A stretch of 64,000 bases of DNA from Paenibacillus albus (GTDB lineage: Bacteria > Bacillota > Bacilli > Paenibacillales > Paenibacillaceae). The notes below the pieces were generated by a model. It was given only the letters and a program-made list of their open reading frames with translations, was not told the origin of the DNA and searched no databases. Shown in pieces: positions 1 through 8,136 of this stretch. Position numbers and translations under genes: made by a program. Positions within the stretch are counted from its first letter, which is position 1. Each line of letters opens with the position of its first letter. The stretch is taken from positions 1,593,501 to 1,657,500 of the forward strand of contig NZ_CP034437.1 of the NCBI RefSeq assembly GCF_003952225.1, read 5' to 3'.

Positions 1-419
1 AAGACGTTGCAAAAGCGGCTGATTTGGTTGGCGAGATTGCCGCTGCTTCGAGTGAGCAGGCAACCGGCATCACGCAGATTAATCAGGGGATCTCCGTTAT
101 TTCGGAGGTGACGCAGACGAACTCGGCGACGTCCGAGGAGAGCGCTGCAGCTAGCGAGGAACTGTCCGGTCAGGCCGAGATGCTTAAGGAAATGGTCGGC
201 CGCTTCAAGCTGAAGCGGGTGGATATGGCGATGGCAGGCTTCCGCGATGATAGGTATGGGGGTTCGCAGGCGAGCGGCGGAGAGACTGTTCCTGCCTATG
301 CCAAGTATGACCGCGTCCGCCAAACGGCGGTGTACACAGGTCGTTCCGAAACCGCTGCTGCTTCTGCCGGAGGCGCAATCAAGATCGCGCTGAGCGACAG
401 AGAGTACGGCAAATACTGA
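1..419 (+). CDS. Methyl-accepting chemotaxis protein, C-terminal fragment
   Basis: The gene is open at the left edge; codons are in frame from position 3. The visible part starts with the end of the cytoplasmic signalling coiled coil (SSEQATGITQINQGI, then SATSEESAAASEEL), typical of chemoreceptors that signal to CheA/CheW. After about 65 residues the coiled coil gives way to a roughly 65-residue tail rich in Gly, Ala and Ser, ending DREYGKY. The ligand-binding and membrane parts lie outside the window, so the stimulus cannot be guessed. cheR follows after a 22-bp gap, consistent with a chemotaxis operon. The tail does not end in the NWETF-type pentapeptide that tethers CheR in some enteric receptors. 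Confidence 0.9.
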   Translation, partial: DVAKAADLVGEIAAASSEQATGITQINQGISVISEVTQTNSATSEESAAASEELSGQAEMLKEMVGRFKLKRVDMAMAGFRDDRYGGSQASGGETVPAYAKYDRVRQTAVYTGRSETAAASAGGAIKIALSDREYGKY

Positions 420-441
420 TGAGCAGTCGCTGTGATGAACG

Positions 442-1269
442 ATGATTGCGATATCGGGCAAGGAATTCGGGCTTTTGGCGGACTATATTCATAAGCGCTT
501 CGGCATCTACTTGAAGGAGGACAAGCAGAATCTGCTTAAGGCAAGACTGGACGGCGTGCTAAGTGAGCTGAATATGAAGAGCTACTCCGACTACTTCGAC
601 TATCTGGTGAAGGACAAGACGGGTACGGCAGCGGCGAAATTGTTGGAGAAGGTGACGACGAACCATACCTTCTTCATGCGGGAGACGCCGCACTTCGATT
701 ATTTGAGGAATGAAGCGCTCCCGTATTGGCAGCGTCATATCAAGGACGGCGATTTGCGGATATGGAGCGCAGGCTGCTCCTCCGGGGAAGAGCCGTACAC
801 GCTGGCTATGCTGCTGCTTGAATATTTTGCTCGAGAGCCGGTAGGACGCTGGGATCATAAGATTCTGGCGACGGATATCTCGAATCGCGTGCTAGAAGCC
901 GCTGTTCGCGGCATCTATCCGTCAGAGAGCTTGCAGTCGCTGCCATCACGGTGGCAAACGAGCTATTTCGTCAAGCGGGATGCGGAGCACGCGGAGGTGT
1001 CGAATGCACTGAAGAAGGAAGTCATTTTCCGCAAGTTTAACTTGATGGAGGCAAGCTTCCCGTTCAAAAGGAAGTTTCATATGATCTTCTGCCGCAACGT
1101 GATGATCTACTTTGACAACGAGACGAAGAGCGAGCTTATTCAGAAGTTCTATAACCATCTGGAGCCGGGCGGCTTCTTGTTCATCGGCCATGCGGAGACG
1201 ATCTCGCGAGGGACTTCGCCGCTTGTTCCCGTCCGTCCGTCGATTTACCGGAAAGGGGGCGGAGCTTGA
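442..1269 (+). CDS. cheR: Chemotaxis protein methyltransferase CheR
   Basis: S-adenosylmethionine-dependent methyltransferase that adds methyl esters to receptor glutamates during chemotactic adaptation. The 275-residue length is normal for CheR. Residues 1-80 form the alpha-helical N-terminal domain ending in TNHTFFMRE (residues 73-81), a typical CheR hallmark. The SAM-binding motif IWSAGCSSGEEPYTLAM begins near residue 107 and FCRNVMIYF is near residue 215. It lies between a chemoreceptor gene and cheB, so methyl addition and removal are encoded together; only one base separates its stop codon from the cheB start. The ribosome site before the ATG is weak, so translation may be coupled to the upstream gene. 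Confidence 0.95.
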   Translation: MIAISGKEFGLLADYIHKRFGIYLKEDKQNLLKARLDGVLSELNMKSYSDYFDYLVKDKTGTAAAKLLEKVTTNHTFFMRETPHFDYLRNEALPYWQRHIKDGDLRIWSAGCSSGEEPYTLAMLLLEYFAREPVGRWDHKILATDISNRVLEAAVRGIYPSESLQSLPSRWQTSYFVKRDAEHAEVSNALKKEVIFRKFNLMEASFPFKRKFHMIFCRNVMIYFDNETKSELIQKFYNHLEPGGFLFIGHAETISRGTSPLVPVRPSIYRKGGGA

Positions 1270-1270
1270 G

Positions 1271-2458
1271 ATGAGAATCAGTGGTGGCAAAATCCGTGTG
1301 CTCGTCGTGGACGATTCGTACATGGTGCGCCGCGTATTAGAGCAAGGGCTGTCCATGGACCCGGCGATTGAGGTCATTGGCACGGCGGAGGATCCTTTCG
1401 ATGCGCGGGACAAGATCGCCGCGCTCCGACCGGACGTCATGACCTGCGATATTGAGATGCCGCGAATGAACGGCATCGAATTCGTCCACCGGCTGCTGCC
1501 GCAATACTGGCTGCCGGTAATTATGGTCAGCTCCGTAGATGAGGCGGTATTCGACGCGCTGCAAGCAGGGGCAGTCGAGTTCGTTGCCAAGCCCGCCGGC
1601 TATGGGCTAAATGAGATTGAGCCGTTCATCGCTGAGGTCGCCGCGAAGATCAAGATTGCGGCACATGCGGCGAATGTATCCGCCGCATCGCTTGGTGCAG
1701 CTCGCGGCAAAGCGCAGCAGCCGGGCGGCATGGGGTGGCCTGTGGGGTGGGAGATGCAGGCAAAGGCGGATTTTGGCGGGAGTGCGGGGAAGAGTTTGAG
1801 TGCGAGTGCAAGTGCAAGTGCAAGTGCGAGTTCAAGAACGAGTTCAAGTTCAAATGCAAATGCAAATGCAAATGCAAGCGCGAGTGCCGGAGGGAGTTGC
1901 AAGTTGATTGCGATGGGCGCTTCCACCGGAGGGACAGAGGCGCTGACCACTGTGCTGCGGTCGCTGCCAGTGACGACGCCGGGCATCGTTATCGTACAGC
2001 ACATTCCTGCGGTCTACTCACGCATCTTCGCGGAGCGGCTGCATGAATCGACGCAGCTGCAGGTGCGGGAGGCGCGCAGCGGCGATTACGTTATGCCGGG
2101 AACGGTGCTTATTGCGCCTGGTGGCAGCCAAATGCGAGTGAAGAAGATCGGAGCCTACTATCGTGTGGATTGTTCCTCCGGAGAGCGAGTGAATGGTCAT
2201 TGCCCTTCTATTGACGTACTCTTCGAATCTGTGGCGCAAGCAGCTGGAAAAGATGCCATAGGCATCCTGCTGACCGGTATGGGCACAGACGGCGCTAAGG
2301 GACTTCTTGCCATGCGCCGCAAGGGCTCGCGAACGCTGGGACAGGATGAGATAACATCCGTCGTTTATGGGATGCCGAAGGCCGCTTTCGAAGCAGGCGC
2401 TGTCGAGAGGCAGGTTCATCTTGCCGGCATGGCGGAGGCGCTGCTCGCGCTGCTATAA
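1271..2458 (+). CDS. cheB: Chemotaxis response regulator protein-glutamate methylesterase CheB
   Basis: Removes methyl groups (and deamidates glutamines) on chemoreceptors when phosphorylated by CheA. At 395 residues it has an N-terminal receiver domain with DD at residues 14-15 and the phospho-acceptor Asp60 in TCDIEMPRMNG. The C-terminal esterase domain has AMGASTGG (nucleophile Ser), VQHIP (His) and TGMGTDGAKG (Asp). The start at 1271 was chosen because it opens directly with the receiver fold MRISGGKIRVLVVDDS, one base after the cheR stop; longer versions read back into cheR. The inter-domain linker, about residues 176-203, is an unusual low-complexity Ser/Ala then Asn/Ala run encoded by a hexanucleotide repeat. 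Confidence 0.95.
   Translation: MRISGGKIRVLVVDDSYMVRRVLEQGLSMDPAIEVIGTAEDPFDARDKIAALRPDVMTCDIEMPRMNGIEFVHRLLPQYWLPVIMVSSVDEAVFDALQAGAVEFVAKPAGYGLNEIEPFIAEVAAKIKIAAHAANVSAASLGAARGKAQQPGGMGWPVGWEMQAKADFGGSAGKSLSASASASASASSRTSSSSNANANANASASAGGSCKLIAMGASTGGTEALTTVLRSLPVTTPGIVIVQHIPAVYSRIFAERLHESTQLQVREARSGDYVMPGTVLIAPGGSQMRVKKIGAYYRVDCSSGERVNGHCPSIDVLFESVAQAAGKDAIGILLTGMGTDGAKGLLAMRRKGSRTLGQDEITSVVYGMPKAAFEAGAVERQVHLAGMAEALLALL
1798..1880 (+). repeat. Hexanucleotide microsatellite in the cheB linker
   Basis: Imperfect runs of GTGCAA/GTGCGA, then GTTCAA, then ATGCAA units. Because the unit is six bases, changes in copy number keep the frame and only lengthen or shorten the Ser-Ala/Asn-Ala linker between the CheB receiver and esterase domains. 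Confidence 0.85.
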
Positions 2459-2472
2459 CGTACTAGTATGTT

Positions 2473-2500
2473 GACCCTGCCGGCGGCAGGGTCTTTGTCT
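2473..2500 (+). terminator. Terminator after cheB
   Basis: Perfect 9-bp stem GACCCTGCC / GGCAGGGTC with a GGC loop, followed by TTTGTCTTT. It lies 15 bp after the cheB stop and would end the chemotaxis transcript. Confidence 0.85.
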
Positions 2501-2617
2501 TTGGGCGTAGAGTGGCCCTATTCGCCTAAGCAGCAAGCTTGTTTGCGAACATGTGGTCCTACATGATATGATAGGTTGCAATATGAACATTTTTAGATGA
2601 GGCTAGGTGAGAGAACG

Positions 2618-2848
2618 ATGTGGACGGCTATAATTTCGATCATTACGCTTATAGTTGGCGCAGTTGGCGGTTTCTTCGTCGGCGTTTACTACTTGCGCAA
2701 GCAGCTGGAGAAGATGCAGAATGATCCAGAAGCACTTAAGAAGATGGCGAAGCAAATGGGCTACAATTTGAATAATAACCAGATGCAGAAAGCTCAGCAA
2801 ATGATGAAGAATCAACAACAACAACATCCCGGTAAGCGGCGGAGATAA
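2618..2848 (+). CDS. YneF-family small membrane protein
   Basis: A 76-residue protein with one N-terminal membrane helix ([20 protein letters not shown]) followed by a charged cytoplasmic part, [24 protein letters not shown]. This layout matches the YneF/UPF0154 family of Bacillales, whose molecular role is not established. The ATG at 2618 is preferred over one at 2597 because AGGTGAG lies about 6 bp before it and the membrane helix then starts immediately. The C-terminus is Gln-rich ([12 protein letters not shown]). It sits 34 bp before folE and may be co-transcribed with it. Confidence 0.85.
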   Translation: MWTAIISIITLIVGAVGGFFVGVYYLRKQLEKMQNDPEALKKMAKQMGYNLNNNQMQKAQQMMKNQQQQHPGKRRR

Positions 2849-2882
2849 GGTTAACGCCTTGCGGGCTCATGGAAAGGAGACG

Positions 2883-3485
2883 ATGGTTACTATGGCGGGC
2901 AAGAAGGATTACGTCAATTCCCTCGTTTCGGATAATCGGGAAAAAATCGAGCATCACATTCGGGAGATTTTGAGCTTGATCGGCGAAGATGTCGACCGCG
3001 AAGGACTGCTGGAAACACCAGCGCGCGTGACGCGGATGTATGAGGAAATCTTTGCAGGCTACGAAGTCGACCCGCGCGATGTGCTCGGCGTAACGTTTGA
3101 TGAGCAGCATGAAGAGCTCGTTATCGTACGTGACATTGTCTACTACAGCCAGTGCGAGCATCATATGGCACCGTTCTTCGGCAAAGCGCACATCGGTTAC
3201 ATCCCAAGCGGCAAGATCGCTGGACTTAGCAAGCTGGCGCGCCTCGTGGAGGCGATCACTCGCCGTTTGCAGGTGCAAGAGCGCATCACTTCGCAGATTG
3301 CCAACATTATGGATGAAGTGCTGCAGCCACACGGCGTTATGGTTGTCGTCGAAGGCGAGCATCTGTGCATGTGTGCTCGCGGCGTGAAGAAGCCTGGCAG
3401 CAAGACGGTGACGTCGGCCGTGCGCGGTGAATTCCGCACAAGCTCGGCGCTCCGTTCGGAGTTTCTGTCACTGCTGAAACAATAG
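2883..3485 (+). CDS. folE: GTP cyclohydrolase I FolE
   Basis: Converts GTP to 7,8-dihydroneopterin triphosphate, the first step of folate (pterin) synthesis. The 200-residue product shows the family core: the zinc-site segment [20 protein letters not shown], the second zinc cysteine in [14 protein letters not shown], and [20 protein letters not shown] between them. The ATG at 2883 follows GGAAAGGAGA with normal spacing; an upstream in-frame ATG at 2859 lacks a comparable site. A strong hairpin terminator lies just downstream. The full zinc-ligand set (Cys, His, Cys) is visible, so this is the zinc-dependent FolE type rather than FolE2. Confidence 0.95.
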   Translation: MVTMAGKKDYVNSLVSDNREKIEHHIREILSLIGEDVDREGLLETPARVTRMYEEIFAGYEVDPRDVLGVTFDEQHEELVIVRDIVYYSQCEHHMAPFFGKAHIGYIPSGKIAGLSKLARLVEAITRRLQVQERITSQIANIMDEVLQPHGVMVVVEGEHLCMCARGVKKPGSKTVTSAVRGEFRTSSALRSEFLSLLKQ

Positions 3486-3494
3486 GTGCATTAG

Positions 3495-3532
3495 AGAAGA
3501 GGCCCTCCTTGCGGAGAGCCTCTTCTTCTTTA
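3495..3532 (+). terminator. Terminator after folE
   Basis: Stem AGAAGAGGC / GCCTCTTCT with an inner CTCC / GGAG pairing and a T-rich tail, 9 bp past the folE stop codon. Confidence 0.8.
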
Positions 3533-3576
3533 TAGGAAATTTCATTGAAACGTCGGTTGTCGGCAGTTATTGCGCT

Positions 3577-3880
3577 GAGAGAGGAAAAAGCCTCTCTTCA
3601 CGCACGAAAGAAAGCGAATGATGATCTGAGAGCGGCAAAAGCCTCTCTCCGAGCAAAAATTCGAAGAAATTAGCGTAACCAGGGCGACGAGAGAGGAAAA
3701 AGCCTCTCTTAGCGCACGCAAGGATGCGAATGATGATCTGTGAGCGGCAAACGCCTCTCTCGGCGCACAAAATCGAAGAAAATAGCGTAACCAGGGCGAC
3801 GAGAGAGGAAAAAGCCTCTCTTCACGCACGAAAGGAAGCGAATGATGATCTGAGAGCGGCAAAAGCCTCTCTCGGCGCAG
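3577..3880. repeat. 112-bp tandem repeat (about 2.7 copies) of paired hairpins
   Basis: Units begin at 3577, 3689 and 3801, an exact 112-bp period. Each unit holds two short hairpins: AGAGAGG-aaaaag-CCTCTCT, and about 45 bp later GAGAGCGGC-aaaa-GCCTCTCTC. Between them lies GCGAATGATGATCTG, and the units are joined by TAGCGTAACCAGGG. The array fills the space between folE and the convergent hydrolase gene. There is no ribosome site or conserved reading frame, so it is non-coding. Confidence 0.85.
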
Positions 3881-3919
3881 GTTGCTGGAGTAGGAGCTAA
3901 TCAAAGCGAGAAACAGCGA

Positions 3920-3941
3920 GAGGCTCTCCGCGGAGAGCCTC
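3920..3941. terminator. Perfect 22-bp palindrome at the end of the minisatellite
   Basis: Arms GAGGCTCTCCG / CGGAGAGCCTC abut with no spacer. It sits 54 bp past the end of the minus-strand hydrolase gene and may act as a weak terminator for it. It has no clean T-run on either side, so the call is tentative. Confidence 0.45.
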
Positions 3942-3995
3942 AGCTTTTCGAAAAAATGATAAAGTCACGGACGTTTATTCGCTTCCTCAGCAAGC

Positions 3996-5045
3996 TCAGG
4001 CAGCTGCGGAAGATTTATGCGCAGCATCGACTTGGCTTAAGAACAGCGCGGCTCGCTGGATATACTCCTTCGGCTTCGTACGGAACAGCAGCTCGTGAAT
4101 GCCGCCTTCAACGTACCATTCGCGGGAAAGTGAATTATACTGACTGGAAGCAATCTTCTCGGCAGTCTCGATCGGCGCGATGGCATCAGCAGTGCCGTGC
4201 ATGATGAAGATTGGCATCGTGTAATTGGTGCTGAGCACCTGCTTAACCGGCAGCTGGCTGAAGCTTGAGCCGGTGAAGAATGGCAGCATCCATTCGATGA
4301 GCGGAACGGACGGATAACGCGGCAAATCCATGTACTGCTTCAAATTGTTATAGAGCGAGTCCGAGCTTGGCAGGAACAAGCTGTCGAGAATCATCGCGTC
4401 GATGCTGTCGGTTTGATCGGTCTGCAGCGCTGCTTGGAGAGCTGTTCCGGCGCCCATGGAGAAGCCCCATACGACAACCTCGTCAGCACCTTGCGAGCGT
4501 ACGTACTGGACAGCGGCAAGCAGCTGTTTCGATTCTTCCCGCCCGCCGGTGGCAGCCGTCCGTTTACCGGACGAAGCGTAGCCGTAGTCGAACATAAACA
4601 CATTATAGTGGAGGCTGTGCAGCAGCGAAGCGAGTTCATACATCGGTACCCAAGTTTCCTCGCGATTCGCGCCGTAGCCGTGGCTGAAGACGACTGTTCG
4701 TTCAGAAGCGGCGCCGGAAGGAATATACCATCCGTGTACAGTGGTGCGCCCGCTCTTGCTCGGGAAGGAGACATCGCTGTAAGCGAGCCCTTTTTCTATC
4801 TGCGGGTTGGAGTAGAGCGCAGGGACGTAAGGATGCGCAATGACCCACGCGGCATATCCGTGAAAAGCAACGACGGCAAGCAGCAGCATCGCGGCAAGCG
4901 CGGATACGACGGCAAGCGCAGTATGCTTGAGCCTCGTTCCGGCAATGGCTTGATCAGCCGGTTGCGGAGCGGGAAGAAGCGGAGGGAGTAAGCCGGGTGT
5001 GAAGCCTCCGGCAGTAGGTAGCGACGGTGTCAATGATGTGCTCAT
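3996..5045 (-). CDS. Membrane-anchored alpha/beta hydrolase
   Basis: A 349-residue serine hydrolase. A Pro-rich N-terminal stretch (residues 1-35) is followed by one membrane helix at about residues 42-66, and the catalytic domain is probably outside the membrane. The fold shows SHGYGANREE (oxyanion region, residue 121 on), the nucleophile elbow GFSMG at 194-198 (Ser196), the acid in HGTADAIAP (Asp287) and the base in GGIHELL (His317), so the triad is complete. It resembles the YqkD/BAAT-like hydrolases of Bacillales; the substrate is unknown. The ATG at 5045 follows GAGGGGG with good spacing; an upstream in-frame start at 5090 lacks a site. It is divergent from the IclR gene and may share its regulation. 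Confidence 0.85.
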   Translation of the reverse strand: MSTSLTPSLPTAGGFTPGLLPPLLPAPQPADQAIAGTRLKHTALAVVSALAAMLLLAVVAFHGYAAWVIAHPYVPALYSNPQIEKGLAYSDVSFPSKSGRTTVHGWYIPSGAASERTVVFSHGYGANREETWVPMYELASLLHSLHYNVFMFDYGYASSGKRTAATGGREESKQLLAAVQYVRSQGADEVVVWGFSMGAGTALQAALQTDQTDSIDAMILDSLFLPSSDSLYNNLKQYMDLPRYPSVPLIEWMLPFFTGSSFSQLPVKQVLSTNYTMPIFIMHGTADAIAPIETAEKIASSQYNSLSREWYVEGGIHELLFRTKPKEYIQRAALFLSQVDAAHKSSAAA

Positions 5046-5244
5046 GGTAGAAGCCCCCTCTTCGTATGAAATGGCGAACGTGCCGCCCAATAAATGTAAG
5101 CGCTTTATTAGTTCTCTATACCTATCCTATGGCGCAGCCTGGCAACCTGTCAATGCATGTCGACGACTTGTTAAACTTCTGTAATGTGCCTGTAAAATAA
5201 GTCTAATAATATCCATAAGCTTTACCCGCAGCACCCAGTTACGC

Positions 5245-5281
5245 TATACTAGCTGTAACCAAGTTTCACTGAGTGAAACTT
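5245..5281 (+). promoter_or_regulatory. iclR promoter -10 and palindromic operator
   Basis: A TATACT -10 box lies at 5245-5250. Twelve bases downstream of it is the core of a perfect palindrome, AAGTTTCACT-g-AGTGAAACTT (5261-5281), between promoter and ribosome site. IclR-family proteins bind such palindromes, often near their own gene, so autorepression is likely. The core GTTTCAC-N3-GTGAAAC recurs in front of aconitase at 13393-13409. Confidence 0.7.
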
Positions 5282-5301
5282 TTGAAAGAGGGATCGGGCT
5301 A

Positions 5302-6048
5302 ATGGCGGAGGATGGAAAATCGACTGTACGCGCCGTCGAACGAGCGCTTGATATATTGCTTTGCTTCACAGCCAAGAAAGAGTGGGCGATGACGGAGATC
5401 GCAGATAATGTTGGCCTGCATAAGAGCACCGTTCACCGGATGCTGAGCACGCTGGAAGAACGCGGCTTCGTTGTTCGCGACCCCGCATCGGAACGGTACC
5501 GGCTCGGTCTGCGAATTTGGGAGCTGTCGGCGAATATGTCAGGCGCTGACGATCCGGCTGTTATTGGCCTGCCCGAGATGGAGCGGCTGCGCGACACGCT
5601 CGGTGAGACGATTAGCCTCTATCTGCGCGATGGCAATGAGCGGATTCGGATTCAAGCGGTGCAGAGCGTGCAGGCCATTCGCCGCGTCGCTCCGATCGGC
5701 GTAAGACTGCCGCTTTATGTCGGAGCCTCCAGCAAGGTGCTTATCGCCTTCGAGGAACCGACGAAGCGCGAAGAGCTGCTTCAGGATCCATCCTGGCCGT
5801 CGAACTTCGACCGGCAGCTGTACCGCGAGCAGCTGGAGGATTGGCGTGCTCTCGGGTACGCGACTAGCGTCGAGGAACGCGAGCAGGGAGCTGCGGCAGT
5901 AGCAGCGCCAGTCTTCTCGCGTACGGGCAAGCTTGTTGCCGCGCTGTCCGTTTCCGGTCCGGCGAACCGATTCACGCTGGAGATCATGCGCTCGCAAGCG
6001 CCGGCTGTCATGGAGGCAGCGCGCCGCCTGGGCGTTATGCTGAAATAG
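5302..6048 (+). CDS. IclR-family transcriptional regulator
   Basis: A 248-residue regulator. The N-terminal winged helix-turn-helix (residues 7-65) has TVRAVERALDILLCF and MTEIADNVGLHKSTVHRML, the classic IclR DNA-binding segment. The remainder is the IclR effector domain, with RLPLYVGASSKVLIAF and the C-terminal AAPVFSRTGKLVAALSVSGP. The effector is unknown; family members typically sense small organic acids. The ATG at 5302 follows GAAAGAGGG. A palindrome in its own leader is shared with the aconitase leader, suggesting a link to the citrate cycle. The divergent hydrolase gene could also be a target. Confidence 0.9.
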   Translation: MAEDGKSTVRAVERALDILLCFTAKKEWAMTEIADNVGLHKSTVHRMLSTLEERGFVVRDPASERYRLGLRIWELSANMSGADDPAVIGLPEMERLRDTLGETISLYLRDGNERIRIQAVQSVQAIRRVAPIGVRLPLYVGASSKVLIAFEEPTKREELLQDPSWPSNFDRQLYREQLEDWRALGYATSVEEREQGAAAVAAPVFSRTGKLVAALSVSGPANRFTLEIMRSQAPAVMEAARRLGVMLK

Positions 6049-6143
6049 ATGTACACATGTAAGAGTCGATTCTTCCGGCTAGGATATGTGCTGCGTCATT
6101 CGTCGCTGCCCATGCACTTGCTGAAGCATCTCTACCGCAAAAT

Positions 6144-6184
6144 AAGCCGCCGGACAGGTTCAGCCTGCCCGGCGGCTTTCTTTT
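6144..6184. terminator. Terminator between iclR and the convergent propeller gene
   Basis: Long stem AAGCCGCCGG-a-CAGG / CCTG-c-CCGGCGGCTT with a TTCA loop, followed by TTCTTTT on the plus strand and TTATTTT on the minus strand, so it can serve both convergent genes. Confidence 0.85.
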
Positions 6185-7430
6185 AAGGGGTAATGATCTG
6201 GTCGGAGTAACCAGCAAAGATACAGAATGTACCTGGTGAAGTATCCATCCACACGCCAATATAGCCGCCGGGAGGGACGCTAACGATATCGATATAGTCG
6301 CCGATTAACGGAACAGGAGTTGGACTGCTGGCATTCGGGTTGAACGAGTTGTTCGTAATCCGTGTGTTGGTGAAGGTAGCGCCGCCGTTAATCGACCTTG
6401 CTACATAGACGTCGAGGAGTGTTTGGGTGATTTGATTGCTGTAATAGATGATATTGACGACACCTGTCAGCGGATCGACATCAATGGCTGGGAAGAAGTT
6501 TTGCGTTCCGGCCGGAGCGCCGGTAATGCTGACAGGCGTCGTCCAGCTATTCGTATCCGGAGCGCGCTTCGACATGAAGATATCGGCGTAGCCAAGCCGA
6601 TTGTCCTGCCACACCGCGTACGCTTGATTCGTGAATGGACCTACCGATCGGTCGGTGGAAATATTGGCGAAGGTGAGCACGCGGAAATTCCATCCCGGTA
6701 CGGGCAGCGGAGAAGGCACAGGGACGACGTTGGAGACGACAACGCCATTAGGGAAACTTGTGCCGCCATCAGTTGATTGGCGAACGATGAAGTTGAAGCT
6801 AGGGTCAACGGTAACATAGGCAACATCAACAACGCCAACCAGATCGACTGTAATATCGGGCCGCTCGACTTGATCAGCCTCGCTTGACAGCAATACAGTC
6901 TGATCCCAGGTAGCTCCGTTGTCTCTGGAACGATTGAACATCGCTGTGGAGTTACCGCCATTATCGACGTTGAACTGGTGGTTATACGTCGCGTACATGT
7001 TGCCGAGAAAAGGACTGGATTGAGAGGTGTCGACCGTGCAGTTCGTTTCATCGTTGTTGATGTAAGTGCCATAGCCTGGGGCAACGATTTGAGGTGCACT
7101 GAAGGTAGCGCCGTTGTCAAACGATTTGTAGACGACCGTCGTTCCGGAATCTTCGCCTGGGAAGACGTGAGCCGTTACGATGAAGATATTCGGGAATCCA
7201 TACGCAACGACAGGAGCTTCAGCTCCGTTAAAGCCAACCGGCAAAGGAAGCAGGCTGTTCGCCCAGCTAAACCCTCCGTCTATCGAGCGGTACAGACCGA
7301 TTAGCGGCGGACCTGATGTCGTATCGACTGCAACCGAAATCATAATGCCGGGAATAAGCAGATTAACGGCTACGCTTGGTTCAAATTTCGGCGGACCTGA
7401 AGGGGTCACCTGAAAATTGAAATTAGTCAA
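6183..7430 (-). CDS. Asp-box (BNR) beta-propeller protein, sialidase-like
   Basis: A 415-residue protein with at least five Asp-box motifs of the S-x-D-x-G-x-[TS]-[FW] type: SIDGGFSW, SFDNGATF, SRDNGATW, STDGGTSF and SINGGATF. These are structural turns of the sialidase-like six-bladed propeller. No signal peptide or membrane helix is seen. The catalytic Arg triad, Tyr/Glu pair and FRIP motif of true sialidases could not be assigned, so enzymatic activity is not claimed. Start is TTG at 7430, preceded by AGGAGG at 7-bp spacing. The divergent neighbour is a small beta-rich protein followed by two glycosyltransferases, which fits a cell- or spore-surface role; that is inference only. Confidence 0.75.
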   Translation of the reverse strand: MTNFNFQVTPSGPPKFEPSVAVNLLIPGIMISVAVDTTSGPPLIGLYRSIDGGFSWANSLLPLPVGFNGAEAPVVAYGFPNIFIVTAHVFPGEDSGTTVVYKSFDNGATFSAPQIVAPGYGTYINNDETNCTVDTSQSSPFLGNMYATYNHQFNVDNGGNSTAMFNRSRDNGATWDQTVLLSSEADQVERPDITVDLVGVVDVAYVTVDPSFNFIVRQSTDGGTSFPNGVVVSNVVPVPSPLPVPGWNFRVLTFANISTDRSVGPFTNQAYAVWQDNRLGYADIFMSKRAPDTNSWTTPVSITGAPAGTQNFFPAIDVDPLTGVVNIIYYSNQITQTLLDVYVARSINGGATFTNTRITNNSFNPNASSPTPVPLIGDYIDIVSVPPGGYIGVWMDTSPGTFCIFAGYSDQIITP

Positions 7431-7606
7431 TTTGAGAACCTCCTATTCAATTTGCTCATATCGTATTCTACGAATCTACCTAGCCAACAGACTGTACGCT
7501 TATCTAATTGATAGAAAAATAGGCAAAGCAAGATGAAGATTTATCCCGAACTTCGAAGTACTTTTGGAATAAAATGTAATTACTCTATATGTAGGAGGTG
7601 AAAGAT

Positions 7607-7981
7607 ATGCCCTTTACTACCGGATTAATTACGAATACGCGCGCGTTCGGTACCGCTGCATCGACTGTCGCCGTAAATACGCGCAACATTACCTCGACTC
7701 CGATTACGGTGCTGATGGAAGTCTACGTTGTTCCTCCAGCTACCAATACATTAACGCTGATTTATGTGACAGGCTTTACGCTGGCAGGCCACTCGAGCGA
7801 TACTCGTGAGTTTAGTGTTGCAGGAGATATTGCTTGGGAAGTGCAGCTAGATCAATCGGGGATTCTTTCGGAGGTTGCTTTCTCTGTGTTCGGATTGGAC
7901 GAGTTCGGAAACCTTGTTCACGGACAAAATATTAAAGTAGAAGATTGGATGCCGATTACAGCCTTCTCGTCACCGCTTTAG
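7607..7981 (+). CDS. Small beta-rich protein of unknown function
   Basis: I do not recognise this 124-residue protein. It is rich in Thr, Val, Ala and Phe, has no cysteine, no signal peptide and no membrane helix. Alternating hydrophobic/Thr segments such as ITVLMEVYVV and TLTLIYVTGF suggest a beta-sandwich. The ATG at 7607 lies 8 bp after GGAGG; a GTG at 7598 overlaps that site and is unlikely. It is divergent from the propeller gene across a 176-bp gap and is followed by two glycosyltransferase genes. A surface or spore-layer structural protein is one possibility, without direct evidence. Confidence 0.7.
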   Translation: MPFTTGLITNTRAFGTAASTVAVNTRNITSTPITVLMEVYVVPPATNTLTLIYVTGFTLAGHSSDTREFSVAGDIAWEVQLDQSGILSEVAFSVFGLDEFGNLVHGQNIKVEDWMPITAFSSPL

Positions 7982-8136
7982 TAGATGAACAGGTTTACGA
8001 GTAGGATGGAGCTTAACGATTGTCGTTAGCTCCTATTTTTCATGAAAAGGCAGCCGCCTCAAGGGATAGTCGCACAAGCAAACTTCTGTCATGCCAATAC
8101 AATAGTACGAGGTGGAGCAGCGGAAGGAGTGACAGT

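Noticed and set aside
3542..3904. Minus-strand frame through the 112-bp repeats
   Set aside because: The unit is not a multiple of three, so the frame shifts from unit to unit; the product is just translated repeat and has no ribosome site.
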